In this document: piece after piece, positions 13,358 through 24,358 of the stretch
How positions within the stretch are numbered: the stretch's first letter is position 1
Layout: each line of letters begins with the position of its first letter
NCBI GenBank assembly: GCA_029721435.1
Contig: CM056587.1
Location: 15,657,667 to 15,721,666, forward strand
Direction of reading: 5' to 3'
Source of the DNA: Gymnothorax reevesii
Lineage: Eukaryota; Chordata; Actinopteri; Anguilliformes; Muraenidae
Length of the DNA: 64,000 nucleotides
Program-made: the position numbers and the translations under genes
The notes under the pieces: model-generated
Seen by the model: the letters and a program-made list of their open reading frames with translations, nothing else
Databases searched by the model: none
Told to the model about the DNA's origin: nothing

Positions 13358-16300
13358 TGCGTGCATGTGCTTATATTTGAGTATTTCCGATCATACTGTA
13401 TGTGCCCTGTTCTTTATTCCACATGAAGTACACGAACATCTGCTGAGACATGGGCAGAATGTAGAGAGGGTATTGAGGGGAACTGAGGAGGCTTTTCAGA
13501 GCCGAAGTAAACAGGAGCTCAGATGCTCCAGATGATAATTACAGTGTCTCTGCATTCCCTCGACAGCATTTTCGTGACCTGGCAGGGTAATGGACTCCAC
13601 AGTTATCCAGATAACATGAAATTTACTCCCAGATTCAATGGAGCCATGCAATAGTTAGTCCTTATTCAACTACGTAATAAGCTAGAGAGACACATTGTGA
13701 ACACTGGATATACAGTATTAAGAGGAATAATAAATTATGAAATGTCCTCCTTTTTGACAGTCAGCCATACAATTGATTCCAGACTTGAAGCAGCAGTAAT
13801 GTAAAAACCCACAGATGATGAGAAAAATGTTTCTACTCGCCACAGATTGTGATCTCCTTGCAGTATGATGTAGACAAGTGAATGATATTTGGCATCTGTT
13901 CCAGAAATTTCTTTGTTTCGTGCAACAACTGTAAGACGTATCGGGCATGAAGAGTCTGTGAGAAACCACACAGATGACAATCAGTTTCATTTTACTTCTT
14001 AATTTGAATGCTGGAGTGATGCTTGATTTATGAAAATATCACGCTGTTGATGTGTACATCATTGAGGGTGAATATTGATGAGTAATGCACCCACCATTAA
14101 TCTTTAATTAACTCTTGATTAAATTCCATTTTTTTTAATTTATATAACATTCTTTGCAGAAGGACTTTAGCCAAGATTATTCACAGAGGCGTTTTAGATA
14201 AATTCTTTACAGTACCCATCAAGCTTTTGACAGCTGGATGAGTTAGTTGTTATTGTCTGTTTTTAATTGCTTACACAGTATGTCTACTATTGTATGGGTT
14301 TGCTTTGACATTATTTTTATGCACTGAATGGGTTAGTTTTTCCATAAACTGTGCTCTGTAGCACTCAGAGTTTAAAGGGCCAGTGGATTATCTTCAGTAA
14401 CTGGGTCATGATTTCTGGAAAGAGATTGTTTTGGAATTTTTCAAATCAACTTTTCGGCACTTTGAGCACCACAAGCCAAATGTTGTTTAGTTCCATTATA
14501 TTCAAGAATAAACAGAAATCTCTCAGGCGATATCTCCAAAACTCGGCAACTCACCCCAAAACAATTGTGTTAAAACATAAATAACACTCCAGATAAGAGG
14601 AGAAATATGTAATTTTGATATTGGGATGAACTGTCCCGGTAACCTTTTCAATTTGGCCTCCTTGTGGTCTGGATGCCGGCATCCCATACCTAAACTCAAA
14701 ATGATTTTAGATTATAAGTTGATTATTGCCTCTTCTGCTGCATGCAGCTAATGAGAGCAGCTGGCAAAAATGTTCACTCTCAATAGGCGCTCAAAGCCCA
14801 AATAAAACAATTCTATACAGATATTAAAATATGGCAAATAATATAGTCACACAAATATTTGATTTTTTTTTTAGTTGTAAATGTGTATAGACATAAGTAC
14901 CCTTCCGACACAGCATAAGGAGAGACTATTTACAAACAGAATATTTAAAAGTATACATGCATTTTTTTTTTAAAACTACTCTACTTCAATAAAATGTCCT
15001 TTGTAGTAAACAACGTTCCTCACCTGCTGCTCCTTGAAAGCGCTGAGGAGAGCATTTGTGTGGTAAACACTGAGTGGGAAGGACAGATGGGGTCCGCAGT
15101 AAGAGTCGTCCACGTCAATCAACTCATGCCTGGCCCCACCCCCTTCTTCAGCCATAGGGTCAGCTGCAAGGTTTGGAAGGGTTGTCAGACTCATGGGCAC
15201 ACACACACACACACACACACACATGCAAGCGCGCAAAGCCAGCCACATGCACACACAATCACTTGTGGGTACATTCACACATACAGACCAGTAATGCACA
15301 TAATCACATACACACAGTGAACGTACACTGAACCAGTTACTGCAGCCCAAAGTTCATTTCATTTCATTCAGTCCAATGAGCATTACATCTGAGCACAGGT
15401 GCACTAGTAAAGCTTTTGTTATGCTGCAGAATATTCATGTCCAGTGAATGGTCAATTGTGATTAATACAGCGGAGTAAGAAGAGCGTCACGAGTGGCTAT
15501 TTCCCCTCTTCAGGCTCATTTCAGCCCTCAATCATTTGCATTAAGCGCCCACCCTCACAGGACAAAAAATAAGGGCGGCTTTCTCTGGAGGAGCCTGATG
15601 CCTGACTGAGGGGCCATGCGGACACTCTTAATTTCTTCAGTAAGGTCCATAAATGTTTTTCACAAGTGTACAAAAGGGAAATAATTATTTGAATTTGTAC
15701 AGATCCATTGTAAATAACTGTAACTTGAGATCTACAGTCATGTATATTTTTTCTCCAAGCCAAATAAAGTCCTGAACAAACATAAAATGCTCCAATCTCA
15801 TCGGGCCACTAATGAGTCAAATTCGGTTGGCTAAATTTGAGTAGAACTGAAAACTAGCGGATGGCTGATCTTTGGGAACGAGGCTCATTACCACTGATGC
15901 GATCAGGCTGCTGTTCTTAGTAAAAAATAATCTTGTATTCCCTAAGTAGTTGCAGTCAGATATACGCCTTCATATTCATACACTGAAAATATTCTGTTCC
16001 TCACAAATGACAGTCATTTTTCTATAATCCAACTGAAGTCAGACTTTCATTGTTTTTCCTCCACTTGTCCGATCCAACACTTTTCTCCACTCTATCAAGT
16101 TGGACATCAGGTGGGATTGGAGGGACCAAGATCATTGCAATACTCCCCTGATATAGCGAACTCTAGCAACCAAATGCTGAATATCGAGAGGCGAAGGGGT
16201 GATTGATTGATGGTCACTCACATGGGCTGATTCCATTCAGCGGAGTGAAGTTATCCAGCATGAAACTGAAGAAACTGGAGAGCTACAGGGAAAGGGAGGA

Positions 16301-19025
16301 TGATGAACTCGTATGTATGAGAGACAAGAACACGGCAGACAAGGCAGTGCTCTGGAAGCTCAACAGCAGAATTTTGAACCTCCGAACAGACGGTCCGATA
16401 GCAACAGCATATGACAGGTTGTAACAAGTTGTCAAATTGGGTGTTCCTCATTTCACGCTTACTTTTAAGTGGCTAGAGAGTGGAAATGTGCAGAGTGTCT
16501 AGGAGACGTTGCCTGTGATTGCTACATTAGGCAAATAAAAAGCTGTTTGTTCTGATCTGAAGGTAGCATGAGCAGGGTAATAACATGAGCCCACACAAAA
16601 TCGAAAACACCGCCAACCCCAACCCCGCTCTCTGACCTGCAGCTGCTCTTGTTCCCCGGCGTACTCGATGGACTGGAAGATGTTCCAGGTGTAGCGACGC
16701 CTCATCTCCAGACGGGCAATGTACCGCCGGTACCAGCGCTGGATCAGAATAGCTGCTTTCATCGCTGATTGAGACATAACAGGATAGAAAACATTCTGTT
16801 TCCTTTGCGCAGTTCTCCATATGATACAAGCACACAAACACACACACACATGTCCACAGACTCACGCCCAAGCACGCACACACAAACACACACACACGCA
16901 CACACACAAAAAATCACACACATGCACACACGCATACACACACACTTACACACATGTACACACACTCCCTCTCACACACACACACTCACAAGGGCTTAGC
17001 TGTGCGGAAACCTGCACCTGCTGAAAGAATCTTTCTGAAGAACCCCATAATAAAGGAATTTTTATGAGTTACCTGGTTCTTTGAGCCGCACCAAAATGTG
17101 GGCCCAGAGAACTGTCATCACATTCCCCCCTCCAGCCATTGTCGTGCGCGTGCAAAAACATAGATACACATGCCTGCGTCTACGCTCCAAGCTTCTTGCA
17201 CTTACACGCTGTCCTACAGGTAACACATGCTAATGACACACGTGTCTAACAGGAGTCACATCTCATCTCATCTCATCTTCTTCTGCTTATCCGGGGACGG
17301 GTCGTGGGAGCAGCAGTCTAAGCAAGGATGCCCAGACTCCCTGGACGCTTCCTCTAGTACTCTCGGGGGTATCCCGAGGCGTTCCCAAGCCAGCCGAGCG
17401 ACATAGTCCCTCCAGCGTGTCCTGGGTCTTCCCTGGGGCCTCCTCCCGGTGGGGCATGCCTGGAACACCTTCACAGGAAGGTGTCCAGGGGGCATCCGAT
17501 ATAGATGCCCGAGCCACCCCAGCTGGCTGCTCTCGACGGAGAGGAGCAGCGGCTTTACTCTGTGCTCCTCCCGGGTGACAGATCTCCTCACCCTATCTCT
17601 AAGGGAGCGGCCCGCCACCCTGCGGAGGAAACCCATTTCAGCCGCTTGTATCCGAGATCTCGTTCTTTCGGCCATGACCCAAAGTTCATGACCATAGGTG
17701 AGGGTAGGATCTTAGATTGACTGGTAAATTGAGAGCTTTACCTTTCGGCTCAGCTCCCTCTTCACCACAACCAATCGGTACAATGACCATGAAAAATAAC
17801 TCCAATTACGGAGCATAGAAACATAGAAAAATGACACCTCCAGAGCTCCAGAGTTATACTTGCAGGGTAAACTTTCCCACTCTTCTCTAAGAAGTCCCCA
17901 ACCCTCCACCCTTTATACAAAACACTGCTCACAATCTGTAATAGACTGGAAATAGAAGTAAGAGGAAGAGAGGAATGAGTAAATCAGGAGTAAATGCAGA
18001 GTTGCTGAGAAGAGCAGAGTATGTCTCGGGGAGGGAGAACATTAGGGTTGCATGAAGACGAAAGCAGCTTACTGAGCACTGGACAGCTGGCCTTGGCCGA
18101 CTCATCTGCGTGAGGAGAAGTAGAGTAAACAAAATCAGGCACTTGAGATGTCTCTGGAGATAGAGAGCGGGAGATATTAACAAGACACAAAGGAATTGAG
18201 GAGAAAACAGGGAAAAAGAAATTACTCCTGAATGAACTGAGCAGAAACTAACGGTGCAAGTAGTGGGGTAAAAGGACACATTGAGACATGAAATGTCATG
18301 TATATATTTAAATACACTGGCATTAACATTTAAGTGTAAATGGATTAAAGCACCACTGAGGAATGATCTTATTTTACAGAGGGGACAAGCCCCAGACTAT
18401 TGGCATGATCAGAAAATTGGGCAAAAAGACCAGAAGAAAACTTTTGATTTGGCAGGTCATGGAAATGTGTCAGTGAGTGCCCATGACCTAGCGTGTGCTA
18501 GCTGTTTGAACATCATGTTCTTCCTCTGCCGGTCCCTTGTGTATGCGTGAGAATGTGTGTATGGTAATTATGGTAGTGGTTCATTGTGCAGGCCTGCACT
18601 TGAACTTGTTCCCGTCAATAAACACGCACAGCTAAAAAAAAAAAAAAGATTTGACATATGACAAAGTATTAATGTTGTGCCAAAATGATTATAATATAAA
18701 AGTAAAATTCCCCAAACAGTGGTAAAAATTAGGAACTCAAATTAAAGGCATACAGACTCAAAAATTTTATTATCTCGTGTAAAAAAGAAATGTAAAGAGC
18801 GCTTTTTTTTCTTTTTTTTAAGCACTCTCTTTTGTTTTATCCTTTAGTCTGTGAATATATTTATGCAATAGTTTGCTTTTTTTATTATAGAAATTCTCTC
18901 AACATGTCAGTATGGGGGTTTTGTTCAGATTTTTACATAGCAGAAAGCTTCAACTAAAGAAAAGCTTCACCTCTCTCCAGTTTCTTTCTTTGGTCCTCTG
19001 TAGCAACTGAGGTGCCACAGCCCAT
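3496..19025 (-). CDS. ppef2: Serine/threonine protein phosphatase with EF hands (PPEF2-like), complete, 16 coding exons
   Basis: Calcium/calmodulin-linked PPP-family phosphatase, homologue of Drosophila rdgC. Coding exons, 5' to 3' on the minus strand: 18971-19025, 16637-16764, 16222-16282, 15024-15163, 13841-13955, 12860-12906, 11082-11248, 10652-10688, 9860-10009, 8558-8893, 6883-7068, 6649-6791, 6253-6359, 5656-5819, 5326-5410, 3496-3695. They total 2,121 nt, or 706 codons plus TGA, and every junction keeps phase. The start ATG opens MGCGTS, an N-myristoylation plus cysteine (acylation) context. An IQ motif lies at about residues 22-44. PPP metal and catalytic motifs follow: GDLHG at 167, GDFVDRG at 196, GNHE at 228 (His230), HGG at 281, RSH at 458. 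A charged, serine-rich insert (301-412) splits the catalytic domain, as in PPEF2. A degenerate EF hand lies near 545-560, and canonical EF loops at 636-647 and 676-687. Length lies between human PPEF1 (653) and PPEF2 (753). The N-terminus and insert favour PPEF2, while a few catalytic stretches read like PPEF1. The family is certain, the paralogue probable. Confidence 0.93.
4316..4500 (+). repeat. Dispersed repeat, copy 2 of 3 (ppef2 intron 15)
   Basis: Diverged copy of the repeat also at about 790-955 and 7195-7375. It shares the run AATCAAGACCAATA (compare AATGAAGACCAATAAATAG in copy 3), then ACAAAGC, CATTGTA, ATGGCAA and AATGCAAAAATC in the same order. Unclassified. Confidence 0.5.
5044..5215 (+). 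repeat. Degenerate fish dispersed repeat (SINE-type)
   Basis: Contains TTTAGCTGAAGCTTTCATCC followed by AAAGTGGCTCACA and, further on, GAGGGCCTTGGTCAAG. These are decayed forms of a common fish repeat with 'TTTAGCAGACGCTTTTATCC', 'AAAGCGACTTACA' and 'GGGCCTTGCTCAAG'. Lies in ppef2 intron 15. Family name not assigned. Confidence 0.5.
7195..7375 (+). repeat. Dispersed repeat, copy 3 of 3 (ppef2 intron 10)
   Basis: Third diverged copy of the repeat at 790-955 and 4316-4500, with ACATTGTAAGCATGGCAATC and then GAAATGCAGAAAATCCAAAA in the same order and spacing. Unclassified. Confidence 0.5.
8131..8556. repeat. Local duplication at the 5' end of ppef2 intron 10
   Basis: GAGAATATCCAGGTGACAAT (8160) recurs as GAGAATATCCAGGTGAGAAT (8465). 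GCCTTTGAGGATTCAGAGAG (8403) recurs, with a 16-bp insertion, at about 8501-8535, reaching close to the exon 10 donor at 8556-8557. The MITE at 8213-8403 sits between the copies, so the duplication was probably interrupted by it. Confidence 0.5.
8213..8403. mobile_element. Short inverted-repeat MITE, hAT-like
   Basis: About 190 bp whose ends are inverted copies of each other: CATGGGTCTCCAAGCCGTTT followed by CCTGGAGGGCTACC at the left, and ACAGCCCTCCAGGAACAGGG followed by TGGAAGACCCCTG at the right. The interior is also partly palindromic (AACTAGGAAATGAGGTGTGC region). This matches a common non-autonomous fish DNA transposon type; hAT membership is an inference. It lies in ppef2 intron 10 inside a locally duplicated segment. 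Confidence 0.6.
8558..8893 (-). other. ppef2 exon 10: serine-rich insert inside the phosphatase domain
   Basis: Encodes residues 301-412: an Arg-rich start, then a run of about a dozen serines from imperfect TCA/TCC/TCG codons (about 8708-8750 on the plus strand as a GATGAGGATGAGGACGATGA-type tract), then Ser/Pro-rich sequence ending in an acidic EEEEW stretch. The first and last few residues align with both PPEFs. The long middle part corresponds to the variable insert of PPEF2 and is much shorter in PPEF1. Likely disordered. Confidence 0.8.
8944..9440. repeat. 31-bp minisatellite in ppef2 intron 9, split by a MITE
   Basis: Units of the form GCCAATCAGTGGCCACAGCA followed by CTCTCACACAA start at 8972, 9003, 9034, 9065 and 9096, exactly 31 bp apart, with a shorter unit at 8944. 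The array resumes after 9348 for about two or three more units. It lies upstream (in transcription) of the exon 10 acceptor. Confidence 0.85.
9131..9346. mobile_element. 216-bp MITE with TA target duplication
   Basis: Interrupts the 31-bp minisatellite. The left end CACTTTTATTAAGTGCC and the right end GGTGCCAGTTTTAAACAGTG are imperfect inverted repeats. TA is present on both sides (9129-9130 and 9347-9348). Removing the element and one TA restores a normal array unit (CAAGCTAATCAGTGG, compare CAAGCCAATCAGTGG). The TA duplication fits Tc1/mariner-type elements, while the CACT..AGTG ends also recall CACTA-type elements. No coding capacity. Confidence 0.75.
10208..10470 (-). mobile_element. SINE (tRNA-like head, LINE-type tail), reverse orientation
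   Basis: Read on the minus strand it starts with a tRNA-like head ending in a B-box-like GGTTTTGAATCC. It continues through GTTTGTATGTTCTTCGCGTA and the 'ATAAGTGTGAAAAGTGTGTG' stretch, and ends in a tail complementary to CCATTATTTAAACTGCTTCC. This is a widespread fish SINE type. Located in ppef2 intron 8. Confidence 0.65.
10780..11103. repeat. 50-bp tandem array copying the ppef2 exon 7 splice donor
   Basis: GAGATT/GAGATA landmarks occur at 10835, 10885, 10935, 10985, 11035 and 11084: spacings 50, 50, 50, 50, 49. The last unit is the 3' end of coding exon 7 plus its donor (minus strand CTCAG|GTACATC, exon end 11082). The array therefore lies in intron 7 and each unit carries a decayed copy of about 20 coding nt and the splice site. 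The copy at 10935 keeps CTCAG|GTACATC intact. Confidence 0.85.
13217..13358. repeat. (TG)n microsatellites
   Basis: Two TG/GT runs, about 13217-13262 and 13326-13354, in ppef2 intron 5. Short open frames here (Val/Cys repeats) are artefacts. Confidence 0.9.
13839..13840 (-). other. Non-canonical GC splice donor of ppef2 intron 5
   Basis: Exon 5 must end in phase 1 after ATC TGT G (ITIC-G) to join exon 6 (GA GAT CTG CAT, completing the GDLHG metal-binding motif). The bases after the exon are GCGAGT, not GT. The acceptor at exon 6 is a normal TTATTCAG. No GT nearby preserves both the motif and the frame. Confidence 0.8.
15199..15222. repeat. (CA)n microsatellite
   Basis: Short CA run in ppef2 intron 3, about 35 bp upstream (in transcription) of exon 4. 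Confidence 0.85.
16831..16995. repeat. Long imperfect (CA)n tract
   Basis: About 165 bp of interrupted CACACA sequence in ppef2 intron 1, beginning some 65 bp upstream of the exon 2 acceptor. Several spurious Cys/Val or Thr/His open frames arise from it. Confidence 0.9.
17262..17795 (-). mobile_element. 5'-truncated LINE (non-LTR retrotransposon) 3' end, copy 1
   Basis: On the minus strand a stretch of about 135 codons (17675-17268) is open. It reads as the C-terminal part of a reverse transcriptase polyprotein of a type very common in fish, with landmarks [50 protein letters not shown] and [11 protein letters not shown]. It ends in a TCTCA-type short tandem tail (GATGAGATGAGATGAG on the minus strand). 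The 5' side breaks off near 17795. Family name (L2/Rex-like) not certain. Inside ppef2 intron 1. Confidence 0.75.
18440..18647 (+). mobile_element. Possible retroposed sequence with poly-A tail
   Basis: AATAAA at 18618-18623 is followed 10 nt later by a run of 14 A (18634-18647), the layout of a retrotransposed transcript end. The upstream sequence has no recognisable coding similarity. It lies in ppef2 intron 1, on the opposite strand to the gene. Confidence 0.3.
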
Positions 19026-20007
19026 GTCTATGGTGGAGGACTGAGCAACATTGTCAGTCTGTTTTCACAGGAAATATTGAGGGGGTTTCCATGGCTGAAT
19101 CCATGTGGCTGTCAAGAAATCAGAATCAGTATCATCCTACACGGTAGGCTATGCTAATTATGTTCCAGCAACTGCCAAATGACAAGTCACCGATGATGCT
19201 ACATATTTACCACTAATTTACTGTATTTATGCTTGGTTTTACTCCAATCCAGTATTCAACCTTTTCGGCTAAATTTGCTCCAAGTCATTTTAACCCTCTC
19301 CAGCATACAGACTGGGGAGATGTAGTTATTGCTTGACCCATTTTCTATCTATCTGTTTATAAATGCTTTAGCTTGAAATATAAATTGAAAACTGGTAGGT
19401 TTTTTTTTAATAAAACACAGCAAATTCATCAATCATATGCTGTAGTCATGCCTTTAGCTATTTTGGAATTTTTGACTATTTCATTTTTCCGGAAACATGT
19501 TTGACAAAGGTTAGTGTGCAGTGAGGTCCTGGATAATGTTCCATCACTCGATGCTTCTTTTTATTACTGATTCAGAATTCTTTAATCTGATTTCCCCACA
19601 AAAAGTTGATGCCAGAGCTCTTTTTAACTGTGATGAAGTCTCACAATTGTTTTGTGGCTCGATCATGGTGTTTTTTCAAATTTACAGAGTAACCAATCAC
19701 AATCCAGTGCCTTTTAACCTCCTAATCACTCCTAACCTTCACGGACCTCATCACATCAAAAAGTTAAAAACCGAAGGTCAAACAGACATTTGCAATGAAT
19801 TCATTCATAATCAAAATGTCTGTAAATCAGGGATACTCAATGCCTTGATATGGCTGGATATTTTACTGAAGTATGTGAGACTAAGCACCTGTCACGAAAG
19901 AAAAGCAGTACTTATAAACACTGCATATTTTAAAGTATGTTTTCCTGTTAACTGCAATAGATTCTTGCCTATATAATACAATTGATAAAATTCTGCTCAG
20001 CAGCCCT

Positions 20008-20570
20008 AAAATACTGTTCGGGTCAAATTTGACCCATTTTGACATTTGACAGCAGTAATCATGGCCTAAATGTCAGTCTTTTAGCCTGAAATTTGATGAC
20101 TTTTCCTAAAGTGACCCAAAATACATAAAAATGATAATATTTTAAAATTTTATATTTTTGTACAATTGCTACAAATTTTTGTCCACTGAGGCTGTTCTGG
20201 GTCAGATTAGACTCGTATCTATTTAGATGGATTTTATATCCACTAGTGTGAGTAAAATCAAGGACACTGGTGGTTTTGGAGAATTTTGAAACTGTCAAAC
20301 TGTACATTTGATATGTACGAGTATTTTTTATGGTACGCTTGTGACAGAGTTCAAGGGGGACCTTGACACTGTCATGAGAATTGTTTGTGGTCCCACCACA
20401 TTTGCCCAGGATCCCACAGAGACAGGCACCTGGTGGCTTTTGAAGTATTGTCGGGGAATCGTGAAACACCATAGGAGTGACTATATTTGATACACATAAG
20501 GAACAGAAGTCCTCCAGAGGTCAGAGGGTGCCTTGACCCAGACACGAGAACTGAGGCCTGCAAGCTCTTG
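20008..20570. mobile_element. Degenerate DNA transposon fragment (piggyBac-like end) with a two-copy internal repeat
   Basis: CCCTAAAATACTGTTCGGGT followed by CAAATTTGACCC has the GGGTCAAATTTGACCC palindrome seen near the ends of fish piggyBac-type elements. Further right, GAGTTCAAGGGGGACCTTGA (about 20347) and GAGGTCAGAGGGTGCCTTGA (about 20517) head two diverged units about 170 bp apart. No transposase frame survives. Classification is tentative. Confidence 0.35.
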
Positions 20571-22910
20571 TAATGTATCAAAATAATCTAAAAATAAACA
20601 AATTACCGGTAGTATCAAGTTGAGACAGAAGGGTGAGGGGCCCTGATCAGCGAGTCACATAAGAAGCCAACGCAAGGGGACAGAAAAGAAGGAGATGCAA
20701 TTTCTGCTCTGGAAAAAAGGACCGCAAAGCAAGAACAACCTGCTGCAAATGAGGGAAATCCATTAGCAAGTCCCTCACATCAATTATGTCAATTAATGTT
20801 AAATCAATATTGATCATTGTGATTCCGTGATTCCTCAAATAGAGAATTTCATGATATAGCAGTGAGGACAGTGTTTAATGGTTGCATTGGTTATGTGGTT
20901 ATATTATAAATCCTAACAGTTCCAGAATGTTCTTGCCATTTTCACCTTTAAAAAAATGTATTTCAGCAATTATGGCTGTTAACTTTTCATCTTAGGTAAA
21001 ACAGGGTATGATTCTGTATAATATTACCCGTTTTTCTCCAAAAACGAGTATTGTACAACCTAAAAAATAGACTCTCTTTGCTCTCTGAAACATCAATTAA
21101 GGATTCATCATCAATTTACAAATCTCAGATAGGGTATTTTTACATTCAAAATGGCTCTGTAGTTCAAAATTTAGAACAGACACTTATTCTTGGTCCGGGT
21201 CAAAATTTCTCCTTGGTATTGTATATAATACACTCAAACTAAACCTTGAAAGAAAATTGACAACTACAAAACTTCTCTGGGGCCACAATAAACGGCTTTG
21301 CAAAATATAAAACGCTAAATCAAACCTATTTGTCGTTTGCTGATATCACCGAGTCAGTTGAAGGAAATAAAAAATAACTCTCTGAAATTGATATTAATTA
21401 GACTTACCGAGTGTTCACTCGGCGATTTCCTTGAAAGATCAAGATACTAAGACAGAATTACAATCAAATTGCAACAAATATTATCATTAGAAATAACCAT
21501 AGCCACGGAACAAATCCTCCCTTAGTTCAGTTTAAAAACAGCGAATAAAAGTTCCTTGATTAGGCTTCACATTTTAAAGAAAACCACACTCTCTCAGTCA
21601 GTTTAATCGTTGAATACGTGCATTATGTATTTTCAAAGTATGACTTTAATATGGTTCACTGAAAAGATCTATACAAATCTTCACAAAATGCCACAATCAG
21701 ATTTCCATTTCAATATTAAATTTCAATAATATTTCTGTGGTTTTAACACTGACATGTGCTAAGCGGACGCAGAAGGTATGGAGTCTGTAAAATGCACTTC
21801 ATTTCTCTAATGCTACGTGAATGATTATGTTGTCATGGATACCCACTAGCAGCATGGCAAACTCCACAGGGTATACAATGCGAAACGGTACCGCTTTACG
21901 GTTCCAGCAATTGCGTCACAACATTTTCTATCCTAACAGGACAGTCACTAGAAAATGAAAAATCCGCAAGAATATTATTTAAAAATATCCATCCTGAAAA
22001 CATTTTTTTGTGGATTCCAGTTGCCTATTGTGGAATATTGGAGCCGCTTGATTATTTTTTTTCTTCTCCTCTGGCAAGAATTGCGCCACAATTTACAAAC
22101 ATTTCAAAATGTTGAGACGAAAATTCCGAGAAAATACAATACATATTACACAGCAGTCTGATGCGCATGCATCGTTGTATCACTGAAGACAATCTAGAAG
22201 AGAAAGACACACGAACTAAATGTTCCTGTTAAAAATATCGACAATCAAAGCAGACCTGTAAAACCGTACTTACGTCACCAATACTTTGAAATAGTGATGC
22301 GCGGGACTTGGTTGGAAGGTCTCTGGGTTCCCCTCGACAGTAGAATGAGATCAGTTGATGTCATGCGGAGGACACAGCATTTAGATAAACCTGAACAGGC
22401 TGCGAAATGAACAGCATCAGTCAACAAGACCCCCTAGAAGGGCAGTGTCGAAAAACCACCAAAGCAAAACAACAAATCAAATATTCTGGCACTTATTTTC
22501 AATGTAAAATAATCATTCGCTCAAATTGCGCAGTCTACCTGTACATCATAAAGCCGTAGTTACCTAAACTCTCAGCCAATCAGTGGGTCACAACATTGGA
22601 TGCGTACGGAATTCAAAACCATCATCAAATGCGAAAAATACATGCCATGTATTTTTACCAATATAGGCGTGGCGACTAAGCGGTGTAATGTAATACACCC
22701 ACAGAAAGTCTCGTGGGGGTGCTGCAGGCGCGTAGAAGCTGAAATTCCATTAACATATAATTCAATCGTTTCCCTTTCTTGAGAAGAAGATATTTTCAAA
22801 GAATGTTTTCTTCACATTTTAAGTTAGCGTGCAAGAACTCTGCTATATTGACTAACGCGCAACGATACCTCAGCAATAAAATGTTCAGCTAAGAACACCC
22901 TTACAATATG

Positions 22911-24358
22911 CAGTGCCTCTAGCGATATTTGCACCCCTTCGTAAAAATGAGCAAAACATGATGAGAAATTAATGCCTTTACTATCTGCCCTCAGGTCTTT
23001 CATTCAAGTTTTTTTCGGAAAAAAACCTATAATTAAACCAACATAATTGAAAGAATCATTACATTTTTATCATGTAGTAATTTTTTTAATCAAAAGGTAT
23101 GTGTGCCACCATTTTTGGCACCCCTTCACCGAATATTTTGAACAGTTCCCCTTTTCCAAGATAACAACTCTGTCTCTCCTATTATGAGTGGTGAGGGTGG
23201 TGAACATGAGGTCTGAGACCATTCTTCCAAGCAGAATATCAACAGATCTTTCATATTCTGCAGTCAATGTTTGTGGACTCTCCTCTCCAGCTCATCCCAC
23301 TGATTTTCTACAGGGTTTAGGTTCAGTATTAAGATGGCCAGGTAAAAGTTCTATTCTGCAGTTGATGAACCATTTTTGTGCAGATTTTGAGGGGTGCTTT
23401 GGATCATTGTCTCGCTAGAAAGTCTATCCATGGCCCGCATTAAGTTTCCTGGCCAAGGCTGTTGGGTTTTCATTTAATATTTGTCGGTATTTGATAGAAT
23501 TCATGTTATTATGTATCCTATCAAGATATCCAAGGCCCAAAAAAACCAAAACACAGCCCCATAACATCAAGATCCACCACCACACTTCACAGAGGGTATG
23601 AGGTGCTTCTTAATATCTTTCTGTCTGTGCTTAAACCGTCTTTGATTTTTGTTACTAAAAGCTGCTAACCGTACCAATCAACATGTAGTGGTGTCGGTGG
23701 TGTCTGATGGTGGGTTTAAAGACTTTCTGATCCCATGACTCAAATTACCTCTGCAATTCTCCAGCTGTGATTTTTTTTGCCAGTTGAACCACCCACCTCA
23801 CGGTATGTGGGGTAACACATCCTCTTCCATGTTGATTCTTCGCATTTTCTTTTAAACTTCTTGATTATGGTCTTGATTTTAGAAATAGGTATTTTCAACT
23901 CTTTAGAGATTTTATTATATGATATATCCCAGCCTGGATTTGCACAACTCAGAAACTTTTCATTGTACTCTATCACTGTCTTCTCAGGTCTTACCCAGAG
24001 TGTTGAATGATTATGGGTATTTGGCCCATGTCACCTCATATGTATACCCCAGTGAAAAAATCATGGTCGACCACACAAGAGTTTTTTGTAAAACAGGTGA
24101 ACTTAAAAATGTAAAATAGAGTGTAAATCTTAGGATTTTCAAGGGATGCAAATGATTGTAGCATGCATGTTTTGGAGAAAAATATTTATAGAATGTCAGC
24201 TTTTTCTTCTCTCAATAATTTTATTTCAATGAAAAAGTAAATTTTTGTGAAAATTTTGAGTGAAAGATCAAGACGATAAACAGTAAAAACACTTTTTCAC
24301 AGCCTGTTTTGGTCATATAAACTGAGAGTGCCAATAATATTGCCTCAGAGGGCACTAT
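22911..24358 (-). mobile_element. Inactive Tc1-like DNA transposon
   Basis: Terminal inverted repeats: the left end reads CAGTGCCTCTAGCGATATTT; the right end, reversed, reads TAGTGCCCTCTGAGGCAATA. The minus strand carries transposase remnants. An N-terminal helix-turn-helix-like stretch lies at 23740-23976 (ISKELKIPISKIKTIIKKFK). A C-terminal remnant follows at about 23250-23350 with the Tc1 hallmark NPVENQWDELERR. Frames are broken by stops and frameshifts, so it is a pseudogene within a nearly complete element of about 1.45 kb. Confidence 0.8.
23070..23976 (-). pseudogene. Broken Tc1-like transposase
   Basis: Transposase remnants of the 22911-24358 element. The N-terminal DNA-binding segment and the C-terminal catalytic end are recognisable, but several in-frame stops and frame changes separate them. 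Confidence 0.7.

Noticed and set aside
14976..15350. Minus-strand frame beginning MGCSN, resembling a PPEF1 N-terminus
   Set aside because: Its first codon is TTG, it lies downstream of the IQ exon, and it reads into a CA repeat. The true exon 1 at 18971-19025 joins exon 2 in phase.
16759..17024. Cys/Val-rich and Thr/His-rich open frames
   Set aside because: Translations of the imperfect CA/TG tract in ppef2 intron 1.
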